Part shown: positions 18,136-27,773 of the stretch, one piece after another
Numbering within the stretch: the first letter of the stretch is position 1
How the letters are laid out: each line of letters begins with the position of its first letter
Source: Hephaestia mangrovi
Lineage (GTDB): Bacteria > Pseudomonadota > Alphaproteobacteria > Sphingomonadales > Sphingomonadaceae
Reading direction: 5' to 3'
DNA length: 64,000 nucleotides
Assembly (NCBI RefSeq): GCF_019880555.1
Contig: NZ_JAINVU010000010.1
Span: forward strand, 1-64,000
Position numbers and translations under genes: made by a program
The notes under the pieces: generated by a model
The model's database searches: none
Told to the model about the DNA's origin: nothing
The model's input: the letters and a program-made list of their open reading frames with translations, nothing else

Positions 18136-18984
18136 ATGGTGCCGGCGATGCCAACCCCGCTCGCCATCCGTCGCTTCGAAGCACCGGCGCGTCGCGGCTT
18201 ACGCCGGCGACTGCGAACACTGAAGAAAGATTGGGTGGTCGCCATTGGCGATATCCACGGCCGCTACGATCTGCTGACCGCCTTGATTCGCGAGCTCGAC
18301 GCGCGGTTCGATCATTGGGGTGAAGGTAGCGGCCACCTGGTCGTGTTGGGGGACATGATCGATCGCGGCCCCGACAGCCGCCACGTGGTCAATTTCCTCA
18401 AGCGCCTGACCGAGGAGGTGACCCGCGCGACGGTCCTGCTCGGCAATCACGAGGCGGTGCTGCTTGACGTAATTGCCGGCGACGCCACTGCCCAACGGCT
18501 GTGGCTTCGCCATGGCGGTGAGGCGACGCTGGCAAGCTACGACATCGCCCCGCCGCGCGACGGCGAAGACTCGATCGCTTTCGGCATGCGGCTGGCCGAC
18601 CAGATCGGGGCCGACACGATCGAATGGTTGCGCGATCGGCCGCTATCCGTTCGCCATGGAGATTATTTCTTTTGTCATGCCGGCATCAGGCCGGGCATAT
18701 CGCTGTCCCGCCAGGCGGACGATGATCTGCTATGGATCAGCGACGCGTTTCTCGACGACGAGCGCGATCATGGCGCGGTCGTGGTTCATGGTCACTCGAT
18801 CGTCGATGATCCTGAGGTCCGAGTAAATCGTATCGGCGTGGATACCGGTGCCTATCGCACCGGCAGGCTCACTGCAGCCGTGCTGAACGAATCCGAAGGA
18901 TGGACGGCAACGACCGATCCCTTAACAATTGAGCGGCGCTTGCCCCATGGCGATCGTTTACATGTAACGGCAGGCCCACATTGA
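18136..18984 (+). CDS. PPP-type metallophosphoesterase (Ser/Thr phosphatase family)
   Basis: 282 residues (or 278 from the ATG at 18148). All core motifs of the calcineurin-like PPP family are present: GDIHGR, GDMIDRGPDS, LGNHE, a metal-binding His in FCHAG and VVHGHS. Such enzymes dephosphorylate phosphoproteins, or in some branches nucleotides such as Ap4A. It is the first gene of the plus-strand block phosphatase-wza-wzy, and no low-molecular-weight tyrosine phosphatase (Wzb) was found in this window. A role opposing the Wzc kinase is possible but is inference. Confidence 0.85.
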   Translation: MVPAMPTPLAIRRFEAPARRGLRRRLRTLKKDWVVAIGDIHGRYDLLTALIRELDARFDHWGEGSGHLVVLGDMIDRGPDSRHVVNFLKRLTEEVTRATVLLGNHEAVLLDVIAGDATAQRLWLRHGGEATLASYDIAPPRDGEDSIAFGMRLADQIGADTIEWLRDRPLSVRHGDYFFCHAGIRPGISLSRQADDDLLWISDAFLDDERDHGAVVVHGHSIVDDPEVRVNRIGVDTGAYRTGRLTAAVLNESEGWTATTDPLTIERRLPHGDRLHVTAGPH

Positions 18985-19082
18985 GGCGGAACGGTGCGCC
19001 AACGAGCCGCGTGCCGCTAAAATCAGTTCGGCGGCTCTCGACTTTTATGCCGCACTGCAAAACAATAGCGCGTGAACAGCTG

Positions 19083-19664
19083 ATGGAGCAGAATGCAGTG
19101 AGATTTCCCTTGCTGATCGCCTCGGCGCTACTGGTCATGGGCTCCAGCGGCTGTGCCGGGCGCGCCGCCACGATGGCGGCCAGCGTCAATTCGGCCAAGC
19201 CGCCCGCCTATACGCTTGGCGCGGGCGATCGCATTCGCGTCTCCGTATATGGCGAGCAGGCGATGAACGGAGAATATGCGATCGGCCCATCGGGCGAGAT
19301 TTCGCTGCCCCTGATCGGGAATGTCGATGCGACGGGAAAAACCGTGGCGCAGCTTCAGCTCGATATTACCCACAAGCTCAGCCCGGACTATATTCTCGAC
19401 CCCAAGGTCAGCGTCGATATGGTCGATTATCGGCCGTTTTATATTCTGGGCGAGGTCGATAAGCCGGGCAAATATCCCTATTCTTCCGCGCTGACGCTGC
19501 AGCAGGCCGTAGCGACGGCCGGCGGCTTTACCTATCGCGCCAGCACGTCGAAGATATTCCTGCAGCGCGGCGATAAAGGCGAGGTCGAGGTCAAGCTCTC
19601 GAAAGACAAGCCGTTCTGGATTCTGCCGGGCGACACCATCAGGATCGGTGAGCGTTATTTCTGA
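19083..19664 (+). CDS. Short outer-membrane polysaccharide export (OPX/Wza-like) lipoprotein
   Basis: 193 residues from the ATG at 19083; the frame is open further upstream without a good start. The N-terminal hydrophobic segment ends in GSSGC (Cys24), a weak lipobox. The poly-export domain (YTLGAGDRIRVSVYGE...GEISLPLIG) runs to about residue 120, followed by one SLBB-like domain (FYILGEVDKPGKYPY). It lacks the extra SLBB repeats and the C-terminal membrane helix of E. coli Wza, so it is a short-class OPX protein that probably needs a partner in the outer membrane. The gene overlaps the wzy start by 17 bp. Confidence 0.85.
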   Translation: MEQNAVRFPLLIASALLVMGSSGCAGRAATMAASVNSAKPPAYTLGAGDRIRVSVYGEQAMNGEYAIGPSGEISLPLIGNVDATGKTVAQLQLDITHKLSPDYILDPKVSVDMVDYRPFYILGEVDKPGKYPYSSALTLQQAVATAGGFTYRASTSKIFLQRGDKGEVEVKLSKDKPFWILPGDTIRIGERYF

Positions 19665-21051
19665 GACGTCCTATCGAGCGCACCGCGATGGCGGTGGGGC
19701 TCGACGTGCGATCGGCAGAGGTGTCGCGGCATCCCCGCGCCGCGCCGCGCCGGGCATCGATTATCGGCAATGGTTCGATCTGGGCTGGTGCTGGTTGGCC
19801 ATGAGCTCGATGCTGTTCATCTTCCAGTTCGGCTCGAAGGGCGTGTTCCTTATCCTGGCGATGTTGCCACTCTACGCCGTGGTCAGGTATCGCACCCTAC
19901 CGCGCGTTCTTCTGGCGATTTCGCCGATCCTGTTGTTGCCCGCTTTCGCGATGCTGTCGACGCTCTGGTCGATCTCTGCCAGAACCACGCTTTATTACGG
20001 TTTTCAGTATTTTATTACCGTCGCGATTGGTGCCGTCATGGGCGCGGGCACCAATCGACGGCAATTGCTCTACGCTCTGTTCGGCGCCTTCGCGATATAC
20101 ACGCTCGCCAGCCTGGCGTTCGGTCGCATGGTCGGCTGGGGTGGCGGGGGCGCGTCGGGCGTTACGACAGCATTCGCCGGGCTGACGGGAAGCAAGAACC
20201 AAGCCGCTGATATCGGTGCGATCACGATCATGATCAGCGTCGTCACGGCAATGGCGGCGTGGCGCGAACGACAGGGCTTGCTGCTGCTGGCCAGCGGTAT
20301 CGTCACGATCATGAATCTCTGGATCCTCAAGATCGCGGAATCGGCGGGAGCAATCGTCGCCTGCCTGTTTGCGCTGGTGATCCTCTTCGGATGGGCGGTA
20401 GTGCGGCCGTTGAAGGCGGAAGTGCGAACCGCAATTTTCACCGCGGGGGTCGCGGTCGCTGCCGTCGCCGCGGCGCTGCGCGGATTATGGCTCCAGCCGC
20501 TGATGGCGATGGTCCTTCAGGCAACCGACAAGGATCCGACGTTGACCGGCCGCACCTATATCTGGTCGCGCGCGCAGGTTCTGATCGAGCAGCGCCCCGC
20601 CTTGGGGCTCGGGTTCAGCGCTTTTTGGCGGCAAGGCAATCTCGATGCCGAAGGAATCTGGCGCTATGCCGACATCGCCACGCGCACCGGCTTCAACTTC
20701 CACAACACGTTTCGCGAAATCCTGGTTCATCTCGGCATCGTCGGCCTGGTGTTGTTCGGGATCGTCATGATCGTGCTGTTCGCCACGCTTTGGGTGCGAA
20801 CGATCCGTGCCCCGACGGACATAGGCATCCTGTTTTGCGCCTATCTCAGCTATGTCGCGATCCGCATGCCGATCGAGTCGCTGGCGTTCGCGCCTTTTCT
20901 GCATTCGACGGTGCTGATCATGGCCGGCCTGGGGTGCGCGGTGTGGCGCCGCGACAATACCGAAGCCTATGACGCGGCGGCCTTCCATGCCGGCCCGAAT
21001 GCTCGTTATCGCGCCGAGCTACGCAAGCGCCCCCTTATTGGTCACCGCTGA
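19648..21051 (+). CDS. Wzy/O-antigen ligase-type polymerase
   Basis: 467 residues from a GTG start inside the end of the wza-like gene. Many hydrophobic helices (about 11-12 by eye) and a large periplasmic loop with RTYIWSRAQVLIEQRPALGLGF...HNTFREILVHLGI match the Wzy_C/O-antigen ligase family, including the conserved loop Arg and His. In an EPS locus with Wzx and Wzc it most likely polymerises lipid-linked repeat units in the periplasm. Its 3' end overlaps the convergent GH16 gene by 17 bp. Confidence 0.82.
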   Translation: MSVISETSYRAHRDGGGARRAIGRGVAASPRRAAPGIDYRQWFDLGWCWLAMSSMLFIFQFGSKGVFLILAMLPLYAVVRYRTLPRVLLAISPILLLPAFAMLSTLWSISARTTLYYGFQYFITVAIGAVMGAGTNRRQLLYALFGAFAIYTLASLAFGRMVGWGGGGASGVTTAFAGLTGSKNQAADIGAITIMISVVTAMAAWRERQGLLLLASGIVTIMNLWILKIAESAGAIVACLFALVILFGWAVVRPLKAEVRTAIFTAGVAVAAVAAALRGLWLQPLMAMVLQATDKDPTLTGRTYIWSRAQVLIEQRPALGLGFSAFWRQGNLDAEGIWRYADIATRTGFNFHNTFREILVHLGIVGLVLFGIVMIVLFATLWVRTIRAPTDIGILFCAYLSYVAIRMPIESLAFAPFLHSTVLIMAGLGCAVWRRDNTEAYDAAAFHAGPNARYRAELRKRPLIGHR

Positions 21052-21937
21052 GCTTCCAGGCCCGAATATAGTCGATCTGCATCGTCGCCGGGAATTGGGT
21101 CGCTGCGTCGGGGTCTCCGGGCCATCCGCCACCAACTGCGAGATTGGCAACCAAATACATTGGCTGGTGCATATCGGCAGGCGTCGGGATCGAGGCTGTC
21201 TTTTCGCCATCGATATAATAATCGACGTTTTCGGGCGTCCAGAGCAAGCCATAGGTATGATATTGTTGGGCCGGATCGATCATGCGAACGGTCTTGGTAA
21301 TCGAATTTATGCTTTTGGAATGAACGCTCTGGAAGATTTGCCGCGGCTTGTCGCCATGGGCTTCCATGATGTCGATCTCCGGCGGCCAACCGCCCGATGC
21401 TGGCAGCAGCCAGAAGGCGGGCCATAGCCCCTTTCCGCGGCTCCATTTCGCACGCATCTCGAAATAACCATAGGTTTGCGAAAACGACGCGCGGGTGGAA
21501 ATCAATCCCGAGCTATATTCCACACGACGCAGCTTGCTGTCGCGTATCGCAGGCGGCTGCTCGTCGATCGCGCCCATGATCCTGGTCCGGGCAGCCTCAG
21601 GCAGCGGCTTAGCCGAAATCGTCAGAACGCCGTTCGCCATATCGAACGGATCGAGCCCGAGATCGAGAAACGAGCGATCGGTATAGACTTCTAGCTCGCC
21701 ATTGTTCCACAGGCTTCGCTTGGCGATCGTTGGCTTATCCTTGTGCGGATCATAAAGGGCAAAGGCCCAGCGTGCCGGGTCGAGGGTCGAGCCGTCGAAT
21801 TCCTCATCGAAGCTCTTGCTGACGGCGAGCCCGGCGGGCGGCCCGGATACCGGCTGGCCCTGCGACGCGTCGGTCGGCAAGGTGGCGACGGCGAAACCGA
21901 GCAAGCCGGCCGCGGCGATGGCGGTGGCGATCGTCAT
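21035..21937 (-). CDS. Secreted GH16-family glycanase
   Basis: 300 residues from the ATG at 21937, which follows TTGAGGAA at normal spacing (a GTG at 21958 is the alternative). The signal peptide is TIATAIAAAGLLGFAVATL. The GH16 core shows FDEEFDG at the start, the catalytic EIDIMEAHG (Glu/Asp/Glu) and FWLLPASGGWPPEID. ExoK-like GH16 enzymes cleave nascent EPS and control its length. This copy is intact, unlike the relative at 12260-13609, and lies between wzy and a GT2 gene, so a role in processing the polymer is likely. Confidence 0.88.
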   Translation of the reverse strand: MTIATAIAAAGLLGFAVATLPTDASQGQPVSGPPAGLAVSKSFDEEFDGSTLDPARWAFALYDPHKDKPTIAKRSLWNNGELEVYTDRSFLDLGLDPFDMANGVLTISAKPLPEAARTRIMGAIDEQPPAIRDSKLRRVEYSSGLISTRASFSQTYGYFEMRAKWSRGKGLWPAFWLLPASGGWPPEIDIMEAHGDKPRQIFQSVHSKSINSITKTVRMIDPAQQYHTYGLLWTPENVDYYIDGEKTASIPTPADMHQPMYLVANLAVGGGWPGDPDAATQFPATMQIDYIRAWKLSGDQ

Positions 21938-22027
21938 GGTGCTGTTCCTCAACGTCACTGGGCCCCCATGCCGTTATGGGCACTATCCCCGGCGGATGAA
22001 ACTGCATGAGGGGCGTGCATCGCGTTA

Positions 22028-23077
22028 CTAAGCCCATCCATCGCGTTCCGCCCTGACGAGCCTTAGCGTCGCCCGCGCCGCCTCTTCCCGATCGCCATAG
22101 GCCGCGTAGAACGCCTCGATCTCCCGAAGCGCGGCGCGAACGGGGGCGACGTGCGGGCGCAGGCGCCGCTTGACCCGGGCGGGATCGGCCAATGCCTGGG
22201 CCACGATTCCGCCCATGCGCCGCCAGCGCGGGGGCACGCCTATACCTCTTTGCTCTGCGATCGTCCGCGCAATCGCCTGGGCTACCACGGCAGGCTCCGC
22301 GCCACGCGCTGCGATAAATCCCTGCGCCCATTCGAGAAAGCGCAAGCGCGCAGCGTTAGGCTCGCTGGCGGTATAATCACCCGTCGCAATGGCGGTGTGG
22401 CAATGCGAGGCGGCATGCATCCGATAGGCCGAAAGGCACTCGCTGAGGATACGCGCGCGACCGGCGACGAGCAATTCGGTCATCAGCGAGGTATCCTCGT
22501 AGATGCCGCGGAACGCCGGATCGAAACCGCCGATATCGAGCAGGGCGCGCCGCCGCATCATCGTGCTGCAATTGGCCGGATGCAGCGTTTCGTCGGCGAT
22601 CATCGCGGCGAGGAAGCGGGCGCCGGCGATGGTTCGATCCGCCCAGCCGCGATAGTGCTGGATCGCGTCGGGCTCCTCGGCGAACGCCGGATCCCAGTTC
22701 CAGAACAAGGTGGCGCCAAAGGCGAGTGAGAGCGAGGGGTCGTCGTCGAGCGCGCGGGCGAGCCGTTCGAGCGCGCACGGGAACAACAGGTCGTCCGAAT
22801 CGAGGTAAAGGATATAGTCGCCGCGGGCTTCCTGCAGCCCGCGATTGCGCGACGCCGCCAGACCGAGATTGGCATGGCCGTCGTGCTCGACATAGCGGAT
22901 GCGGCCGTTGCTGTCGGCAGCAAGGCGCCGGGCAATGTCGGTGCTCGCGTCGCGCGATCCGTCGTCGACCAGAACCAATTCCCAATCGCTCTCGGTCTGT
23001 CGCTTGAGTGTCGCGACCGTCGCCTCGAGGAAGCGTTCGGCATTGAGAAAGATCGTGATCACCGAAACGCGCGGCAT
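22028..23077 (-). CDS. GT2-family glycosyltransferase
   Basis: 349 residues from the ATG at 23077. GT-A fold: VSVITIFLNAERFLEATVATL, LVDDGSRDAS, LYLDSDDLLFP (DXD) and FRGIYEDTSLMTELL. The start overlaps the ABC transporter stop (TGATG), so it is the last gene of a tightly packed four-gene set. The C-terminal ~110 residues are helical with no recognised domain. Donor and acceptor are unknown. Confidence 0.85.
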   Translation of the reverse strand: MPRVSVITIFLNAERFLEATVATLKRQTESDWELVLVDDGSRDASTDIARRLAADSNGRIRYVEHDGHANLGLAASRNRGLQEARGDYILYLDSDDLLFPCALERLARALDDDPSLSLAFGATLFWNWDPAFAEEPDAIQHYRGWADRTIAGARFLAAMIADETLHPANCSTMMRRRALLDIGGFDPAFRGIYEDTSLMTELLVAGRARILSECLSAYRMHAASHCHTAIATGDYTASEPNAARLRFLEWAQGFIAARGAEPAVVAQAIARTIAEQRGIGVPPRWRRMGGIVAQALADPARVKRRLRPHVAPVRAALREIEAFYAAYGDREEAARATLRLVRAERDGWA

Positions 23078-24816
23078 CAGAGCGTCGCCACTCTCGCTGG
23101 TTGGTCGATGCGCGAAAATCCCCCGTCCTCCAACAGCCATTCCGCGCTCGATCCTTCGACGGTCAGGCGGTGGGTGACGACCAGGATCGTCGTCGCCGGC
23201 AGCGCCGCGCGGATGGCGCGATAGATGCGCGCTTCGAGCTGCGATTCGATCGCGCTGGTCGCCTCGTCGAGGATCAGCATGTCGGGCCGGCGGGCAATGG
23301 CGCGGGCGAGGCAGATGCGCTGGCGCTGACCGCCCGACAGGCGCAACCCATCGTCGCCGACCTCGCTGTCGATGCCGGCGGGCAGCCGATCGACGAAATC
23401 GAGGGCGTGCGCCACCCCAAGCGCCCAGCGGGCGTCGTCGCGGCTTATCGCCGGATTGTCGAAGCGCACATTGTCGAAGATCGAGCCCGGATGAACCTCG
23501 ATATCCTGCCCGGAAAAGGCGATGCGATCGAGCCAGGCCTGCCGACCGATCGCCGGCAACGGCCGGCCGTCGACCGTGATCTGGCCGTCATCGGGCTCAT
23601 AGAGGCGGGCAATCAGGTTGATCATCGTCGTTTTGCCGCCGCCGCTCGGGCCGCGAACGGTGACCATCTCGCCGGCGCCGATCACGAAACTGGCATCATG
23701 GAGCACCTGCGTGCCATCGGCATGGGTGAAGGTGACCCGATCCAGCCGCAACTCACGCCGCAGACGGGTGAACGACACAGGCGGCGCGTTGTCGGTGAGC
23801 GGCGCCTCAGCGATCGCCCGCGCGACGATGGTCAGCGGTAAGCGAAGCTGAAACAGGGCTAGCATATTGTCTTCGATCTGCGTGGCATGCGGTAGCAGGC
23901 GGATCAGGATCGCAACCACTGCAATCGCCAATGCGGCGGGTATCGCGAGGCGCAGCGCGATCGCGATCAGCACCGCCAGCGCCGCCAGCTTGCCGATCTG
24001 GCGCACCGCGCGAACGCCGCTCTGAAACCGCGCAAGCCGCACATGCGATTGCGCCAGTCCTTTGGACGCGGCGGCATAACGATCGATGAAGAGTGGCTCG
24101 GCGGCATGCAGCCGGATCGTGCGCATCGCCTGCACAGTGGTCACAGTCAGCGCCAACAGCCGCTCGTTGAACGCCGATGTCCGCGCGCCGAGCGCAGCCA
24201 GGCGGCGTGACGCGATCGCCAGCGTTGCCGCCAACGCCAGACCGAGCAGCAAGGCGGCAAGCGTCAACTGCCATGACAGCAGGAGCGCATAGCCGCCGTA
24301 AACGAGAACCGCGCAGATCCCGATCACGATCGCAACGACCTCGCCGATTGCCTGGGTCAGCAGCGGCGTCTCATAATCGAGCGTGTCGAGCATCTCTCCA
24401 TGACCATGGGCACTCGCCCGCTGATAACTGACCGTGAGATAGGTCGCGTAGATGCGTGTCCGCACACGATGCGTGACGCGATTGGCGACGGTTTCGGACA
24501 ACAATTCGCTGGCGATGGCGAGCACCGTCGAGGCGAGAATCGTAGCCAGCGCCCAGAACGTCAGGACCGACAAGCTGTGCTGGCTGAGCGACGCCAGCAG
24601 CACATGTGCCGGGCCATCGGCGTCAAGAACGTCTCCGGCGCCGAGCAGGCGATAAATGAGGACGAGTCCCAGCGTCAGCCCCACGCCCTCGGCCAGCGAC
24701 AGCAACAAGCCGAGGCCGACGATCAGCGCCAGCCAAGGCCGTTCCGGCCGGGCGAGCGGCGCCAGCCGGTGCACCAGCTCGCGCCAGCCAAGCGGGGTCG
24801 CGCGGCCGGTGGTCAC
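23077..24816 (-). CDS. ABC exporter, fused membrane and ATPase domains
   Basis: 579 residues from a GTG start overlapping the previous stop (GTGA). The N-terminal ~310 residues form a six-helix type I exporter membrane domain. The ATPase domain has Walker A GPSGGGKTT, the signature LSGGQRQR and Walker B MLILDEATSAIE. It would work as a homodimer moving a hydrophobic or amphiphilic substrate across the inner membrane, as MsbA-like proteins do. Its placement between the methyltransferase/deacetylase fusion and a GT2 suggests a glycolipid or glycan substrate. Confidence 0.88.
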   Translation of the reverse strand: MTTGRATPLGWRELVHRLAPLARPERPWLALIVGLGLLLSLAEGVGLTLGLVLIYRLLGAGDVLDADGPAHVLLASLSQHSLSVLTFWALATILASTVLAIASELLSETVANRVTHRVRTRIYATYLTVSYQRASAHGHGEMLDTLDYETPLLTQAIGEVVAIVIGICAVLVYGGYALLLSWQLTLAALLLGLALAATLAIASRRLAALGARTSAFNERLLALTVTTVQAMRTIRLHAAEPLFIDRYAAASKGLAQSHVRLARFQSGVRAVRQIGKLAALAVLIAIALRLAIPAALAIAVVAILIRLLPHATQIEDNMLALFQLRLPLTIVARAIAEAPLTDNAPPVSFTRLRRELRLDRVTFTHADGTQVLHDASFVIGAGEMVTVRGPSGGGKTTMINLIARLYEPDDGQITVDGRPLPAIGRQAWLDRIAFSGQDIEVHPGSIFDNVRFDNPAISRDDARWALGVAHALDFVDRLPAGIDSEVGDDGLRLSGGQRQRICLARAIARRPDMLILDEATSAIESQLEARIYRAIRAALPATTILVVTHRLTVEGSSAEWLLEDGGFSRIDQPARVATL

Positions 24817-27773
24817 GGCAGATCCTCGGGCTGTGGCGGCTCGTCGTCGCGGCCGATCAACCGGGCGAAATCATGGATGCTTTCATATCCCCCGATGTTG
24901 ATTCGCGGGATTCGCCAGCGGTTGCCCCAAATACGGGCGACATCGCCCTCCGCCTCGAACACATGGCGATAGCCTGCCGCGGCGCACGCATCCTCGACGC
25001 GATTATTGGTCGCGCCGAACGGCGGCGCGACGCTGACGACATCCACGCCCAGCCGTTCCTCCAGCGCCTGTTTCGACTGCTCCATTTCCACGGTCAGCTC
25101 GGCAAGCGGCAAGCGATCGGCGGCCCGGTGGGTGGCGAGATGGCTGCCGAAGGCAACGCCGTCACGATGGAGCGTGACGATCCGATCCCAGTTCATCAGC
25201 GGCGCGGGATCGCCATAAGCCGCGTCCCAATCCGCTACGCCGCCGACCTTTGTCGTCACCACGAACACCAGTGCCGAAAAGCCGTTGCGGGCAAGGATCG
25301 GCCAGGCGGTATCGTGAAAGTCTGCATAGCCATCATCGAAGGTCAGCAGGATCGGCCGTCCGCGCAGCGACGCGCTGTTGGTTCGCCCCGCCTCCCACTC
25401 CTCGATGGAGATCGAGCGATAGCCGCGCCGCCGCAGGAAACGCAGTTGGTGCTCGAAATCACGCGGCGTCGTGCGCCAATCCTTCAGGCCTTCGGGGCCG
25501 TGGTCGGCGATTCGGTGATACATCAGCACCGGAATGCGGAAGGCCCGCTCTTCTTGCTCGACCTGCTGGCGCGTCCGCACGGCACCGTTCCAGACCACCG
25601 CCGACGCGACCGAGCGTTCGAGCGTCGATGCGATCGGCAATTCGATAAGGTCGGGTTCGTCGCGTCTGGGCGCCGAAGGCGCGACCCGCCGGTAAAGCTC
25701 GATCCGATAGAGATCGGTGGTGATCGCCTTGACGCATTCCAACCCCTGGCGTTCGCCGAATACGCGGGAAATCGTCTGGGTGCCGAAGGGGTCGCCCCAA
25801 TCGAAGCCGGTATGATCGGGCTGGTCGGTGACTTCATAGGCATGGGCGTGAACGAACAGCCCGCCGGGCGCCAGTGCCCGTTCGACGCGCCCGGCGAAAT
25901 CCGCGAGTTGCGCGACATCCGCCATGTAATAAAGCACTTCGGACGAAACGATCAGATCCCAGCCATCGCCGATCGGCTCGTTAAAGAAATCGAGCGTGCC
26001 GAAATCGACATTCTCGATGCCTTGGCCGCGGCACCGCACCTCGGCCCGCTCGATCGCCCGCGTCGAGATATCGACTGCGCGAAGCGTTGCGACGCGCGGC
26101 GCCAGCATCGCGGTGAACATGCCCTCCGCGCAGGCGAGCTCGATTGCTCGGCCGATCGGCCGATCGGGCAGGATCGACAGCGTTTGCTCGTATTTGAGCT
26201 GTTCATAGGCGCTCGAATAGTGCCACGGATCCTCCTGCTCGAAGAACGCATCCCAGCTCTGTCCCGACCCTTCGCCCGCCGCCGGCTCGCCAACCGCCTC
26301 CGGTTCGACGTCCGCCTCTTTTGCGTCGGAGGGCGTCGGGCGGCGTAGCGGGCGGGCGGCGACGGCCAGGCCGGCCATTGCCCAATCGACCGCCTTGCCG
26401 GCGGCGGATGTCCGGATCGATATCTTCTCCAGCCCGCGAAGAAATTTACGTTTCAGATGCCGCGCGGCATATCGGCGAAGTGTCGCCGCGCGGGTGTCGC
26501 GAGGAACCTGCCCGGTCATCATGAAGAACGACCGCCTCGGCAATAGCCGCGGCACCATGGCGAAGGCTTCGGCCCCGGTTTGGGGGACGCCACGAAACAT
26601 GACCCGCAGGGTCGCTGGCATCGCCAGGGTGCGGCCGATCAGTCGCGGCTTGCGTAGCTGCGCGTTGCGAGCGGCCTCTGCCTCGAGGTCACGCAGCAGC
26701 GCGAAATCGAGGCCGGGCGCGGTGCAGGCCGTTGCCACTCGAGCGAGGAACGGCTCAAGTCGTGGCTGCCATTCGCTCCAGCGCTCGGCGAGCGTCGCAT
26801 AGCTGCCGCCGCTGCCGACCATCAGCGCTTCGGTCATCGTGCCGACCAGATGGTCGCGCTGCCACGGCGTGCCGAGTGGCAGCCGCAGGGCGTCGAGCGC
26901 GGCCATGCCGTTGCCGCCACCCGCAATGTCGGCAGCGCCGCTCCACAATGCGCACGACAGCAGGTTCTGCTCGACATCGCCGAGCGGTAGGCCATCGACA
27001 TAGGCAGGCAGCGGCGTCGGCACGCGCGGATCGCGCTGCCCCGCACGCCCGAGAACGATGGCGACGTCGCGGACCATCGCGCCGCTGTCGCGTGTCAGCG
27101 ATTTTTCACTGGTCCAGTAGCTCGCGGTTTGCGCGCGATCGACCACGAAGCGCGCGCCGTTGCGCGCGATCCGCAGCCAAAGGTCCCAATCCTCGTTGGT
27201 CCTCAGGGCGGGATCGAAGCCGCCGACCGCGCGCACGGCGTCGCGGCGGACCAGAATGGCGTGGATCGCCGTCGGGGGCATTTCGACGATGGCGCGAAAC
27301 GGATCAGCGTGGAGCGGCGGGACTCGATAGGCGCCAACCTTGCGGCCCGCGGCATCGCGCCGGATATAGCCGCTGCAAACGACATCGACATCGCGTGCGC
27401 CCCTCGCGAGCAGTCGCTTGAGGTGGCTTGGCGCGATCGTGTCGTCAGCATCGAGGAACAGCAGCCAGGTACCGCGCGCCGCATCGATCCCGCGGTTTCG
27501 CGCCGCCGATGCTCCGGCGTTCGCCTGTTCGATCACACGGATGCGCGCATCGAGCGCGGCGGCTGCGGTCGCGATTGCCAAGCTGTCGTCGTAAGCACCG
27601 TCGATGATGATGATATGCTCCCAGTCGCTCAGTTTCTGCCGCGAGACGCTGTCCAGCATTCGAGGTAACGAGGCAGCGGCATCGAAGGTCGGCGTGATGA
27701 TGCTGATCTCGGGTGCGTGTCGCATCGCCGCATCATCGGCGGGGCGGGCGTCCAGCGCTTCGCGCGCATTCAC
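24813..27773 (-). CDS. Trifunctional GT2 - NodS-like methyltransferase - NodB-like deacetylase
   Basis: 986 residues from a GTG at 27773 that overlaps the upstream stop (GTGA); an internal ATG at 27725 is the alternative. Residues ~20-240 are a GT2 domain (IIDGAYDDS, LFLDADDTIAP, RTNEDWDLWLRIA). Residues ~240-500 have no recognised domain. Residues ~505-700 are a NodS-type SAM methyltransferase (DPWHYSSAYEQLKYEQTL, IELACAEGMFTAMLAP). Residues ~745-960 are a NodB/CE4 deacetylase with TFDDGY (Asp-Asp metal/base pair, ~810) and SHLATH (metal histidines, ~877) intact. It may add a sugar, N-methylate and de-N-acetylate a glycan, but the substrate is unknown. It is a tandem paralogue of the next gene. 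Confidence 0.85.
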   Translation of the reverse strand: MNAREALDARPADDAAMRHAPEISIITPTFDAAASLPRMLDSVSRQKLSDWEHIIIIDGAYDDSLAIATAAAALDARIRVIEQANAGASAARNRGIDAARGTWLLFLDADDTIAPSHLKRLLARGARDVDVVCSGYIRRDAAGRKVGAYRVPPLHADPFRAIVEMPPTAIHAILVRRDAVRAVGGFDPALRTNEDWDLWLRIARNGARFVVDRAQTASYWTSEKSLTRDSGAMVRDVAIVLGRAGQRDPRVPTPLPAYVDGLPLGDVEQNLLSCALWSGAADIAGGGNGMAALDALRLPLGTPWQRDHLVGTMTEALMVGSGGSYATLAERWSEWQPRLEPFLARVATACTAPGLDFALLRDLEAEAARNAQLRKPRLIGRTLAMPATLRVMFRGVPQTGAEAFAMVPRLLPRRSFFMMTGQVPRDTRAATLRRYAARHLKRKFLRGLEKISIRTSAAGKAVDWAMAGLAVAARPLRRPTPSDAKEADVEPEAVGEPAAGEGSGQSWDAFFEQEDPWHYSSAYEQLKYEQTLSILPDRPIGRAIELACAEGMFTAMLAPRVATLRAVDISTRAIERAEVRCRGQGIENVDFGTLDFFNEPIGDGWDLIVSSEVLYYMADVAQLADFAGRVERALAPGGLFVHAHAYEVTDQPDHTGFDWGDPFGTQTISRVFGERQGLECVKAITTDLYRIELYRRVAPSAPRRDEPDLIELPIASTLERSVASAVVWNGAVRTRQQVEQEERAFRIPVLMYHRIADHGPEGLKDWRTTPRDFEHQLRFLRRRGYRSISIEEWEAGRTNSASLRGRPILLTFDDGYADFHDTAWPILARNGFSALVFVVTTKVGGVADWDAAYGDPAPLMNWDRIVTLHRDGVAFGSHLATHRAADRLPLAELTVEMEQSKQALEERLGVDVVSVAPPFGATNNRVEDACAAAGYRHVFEAEGDVARIWGNRWRIPRINIGGYESIHDFARLIGRDDEPPQPEDLP

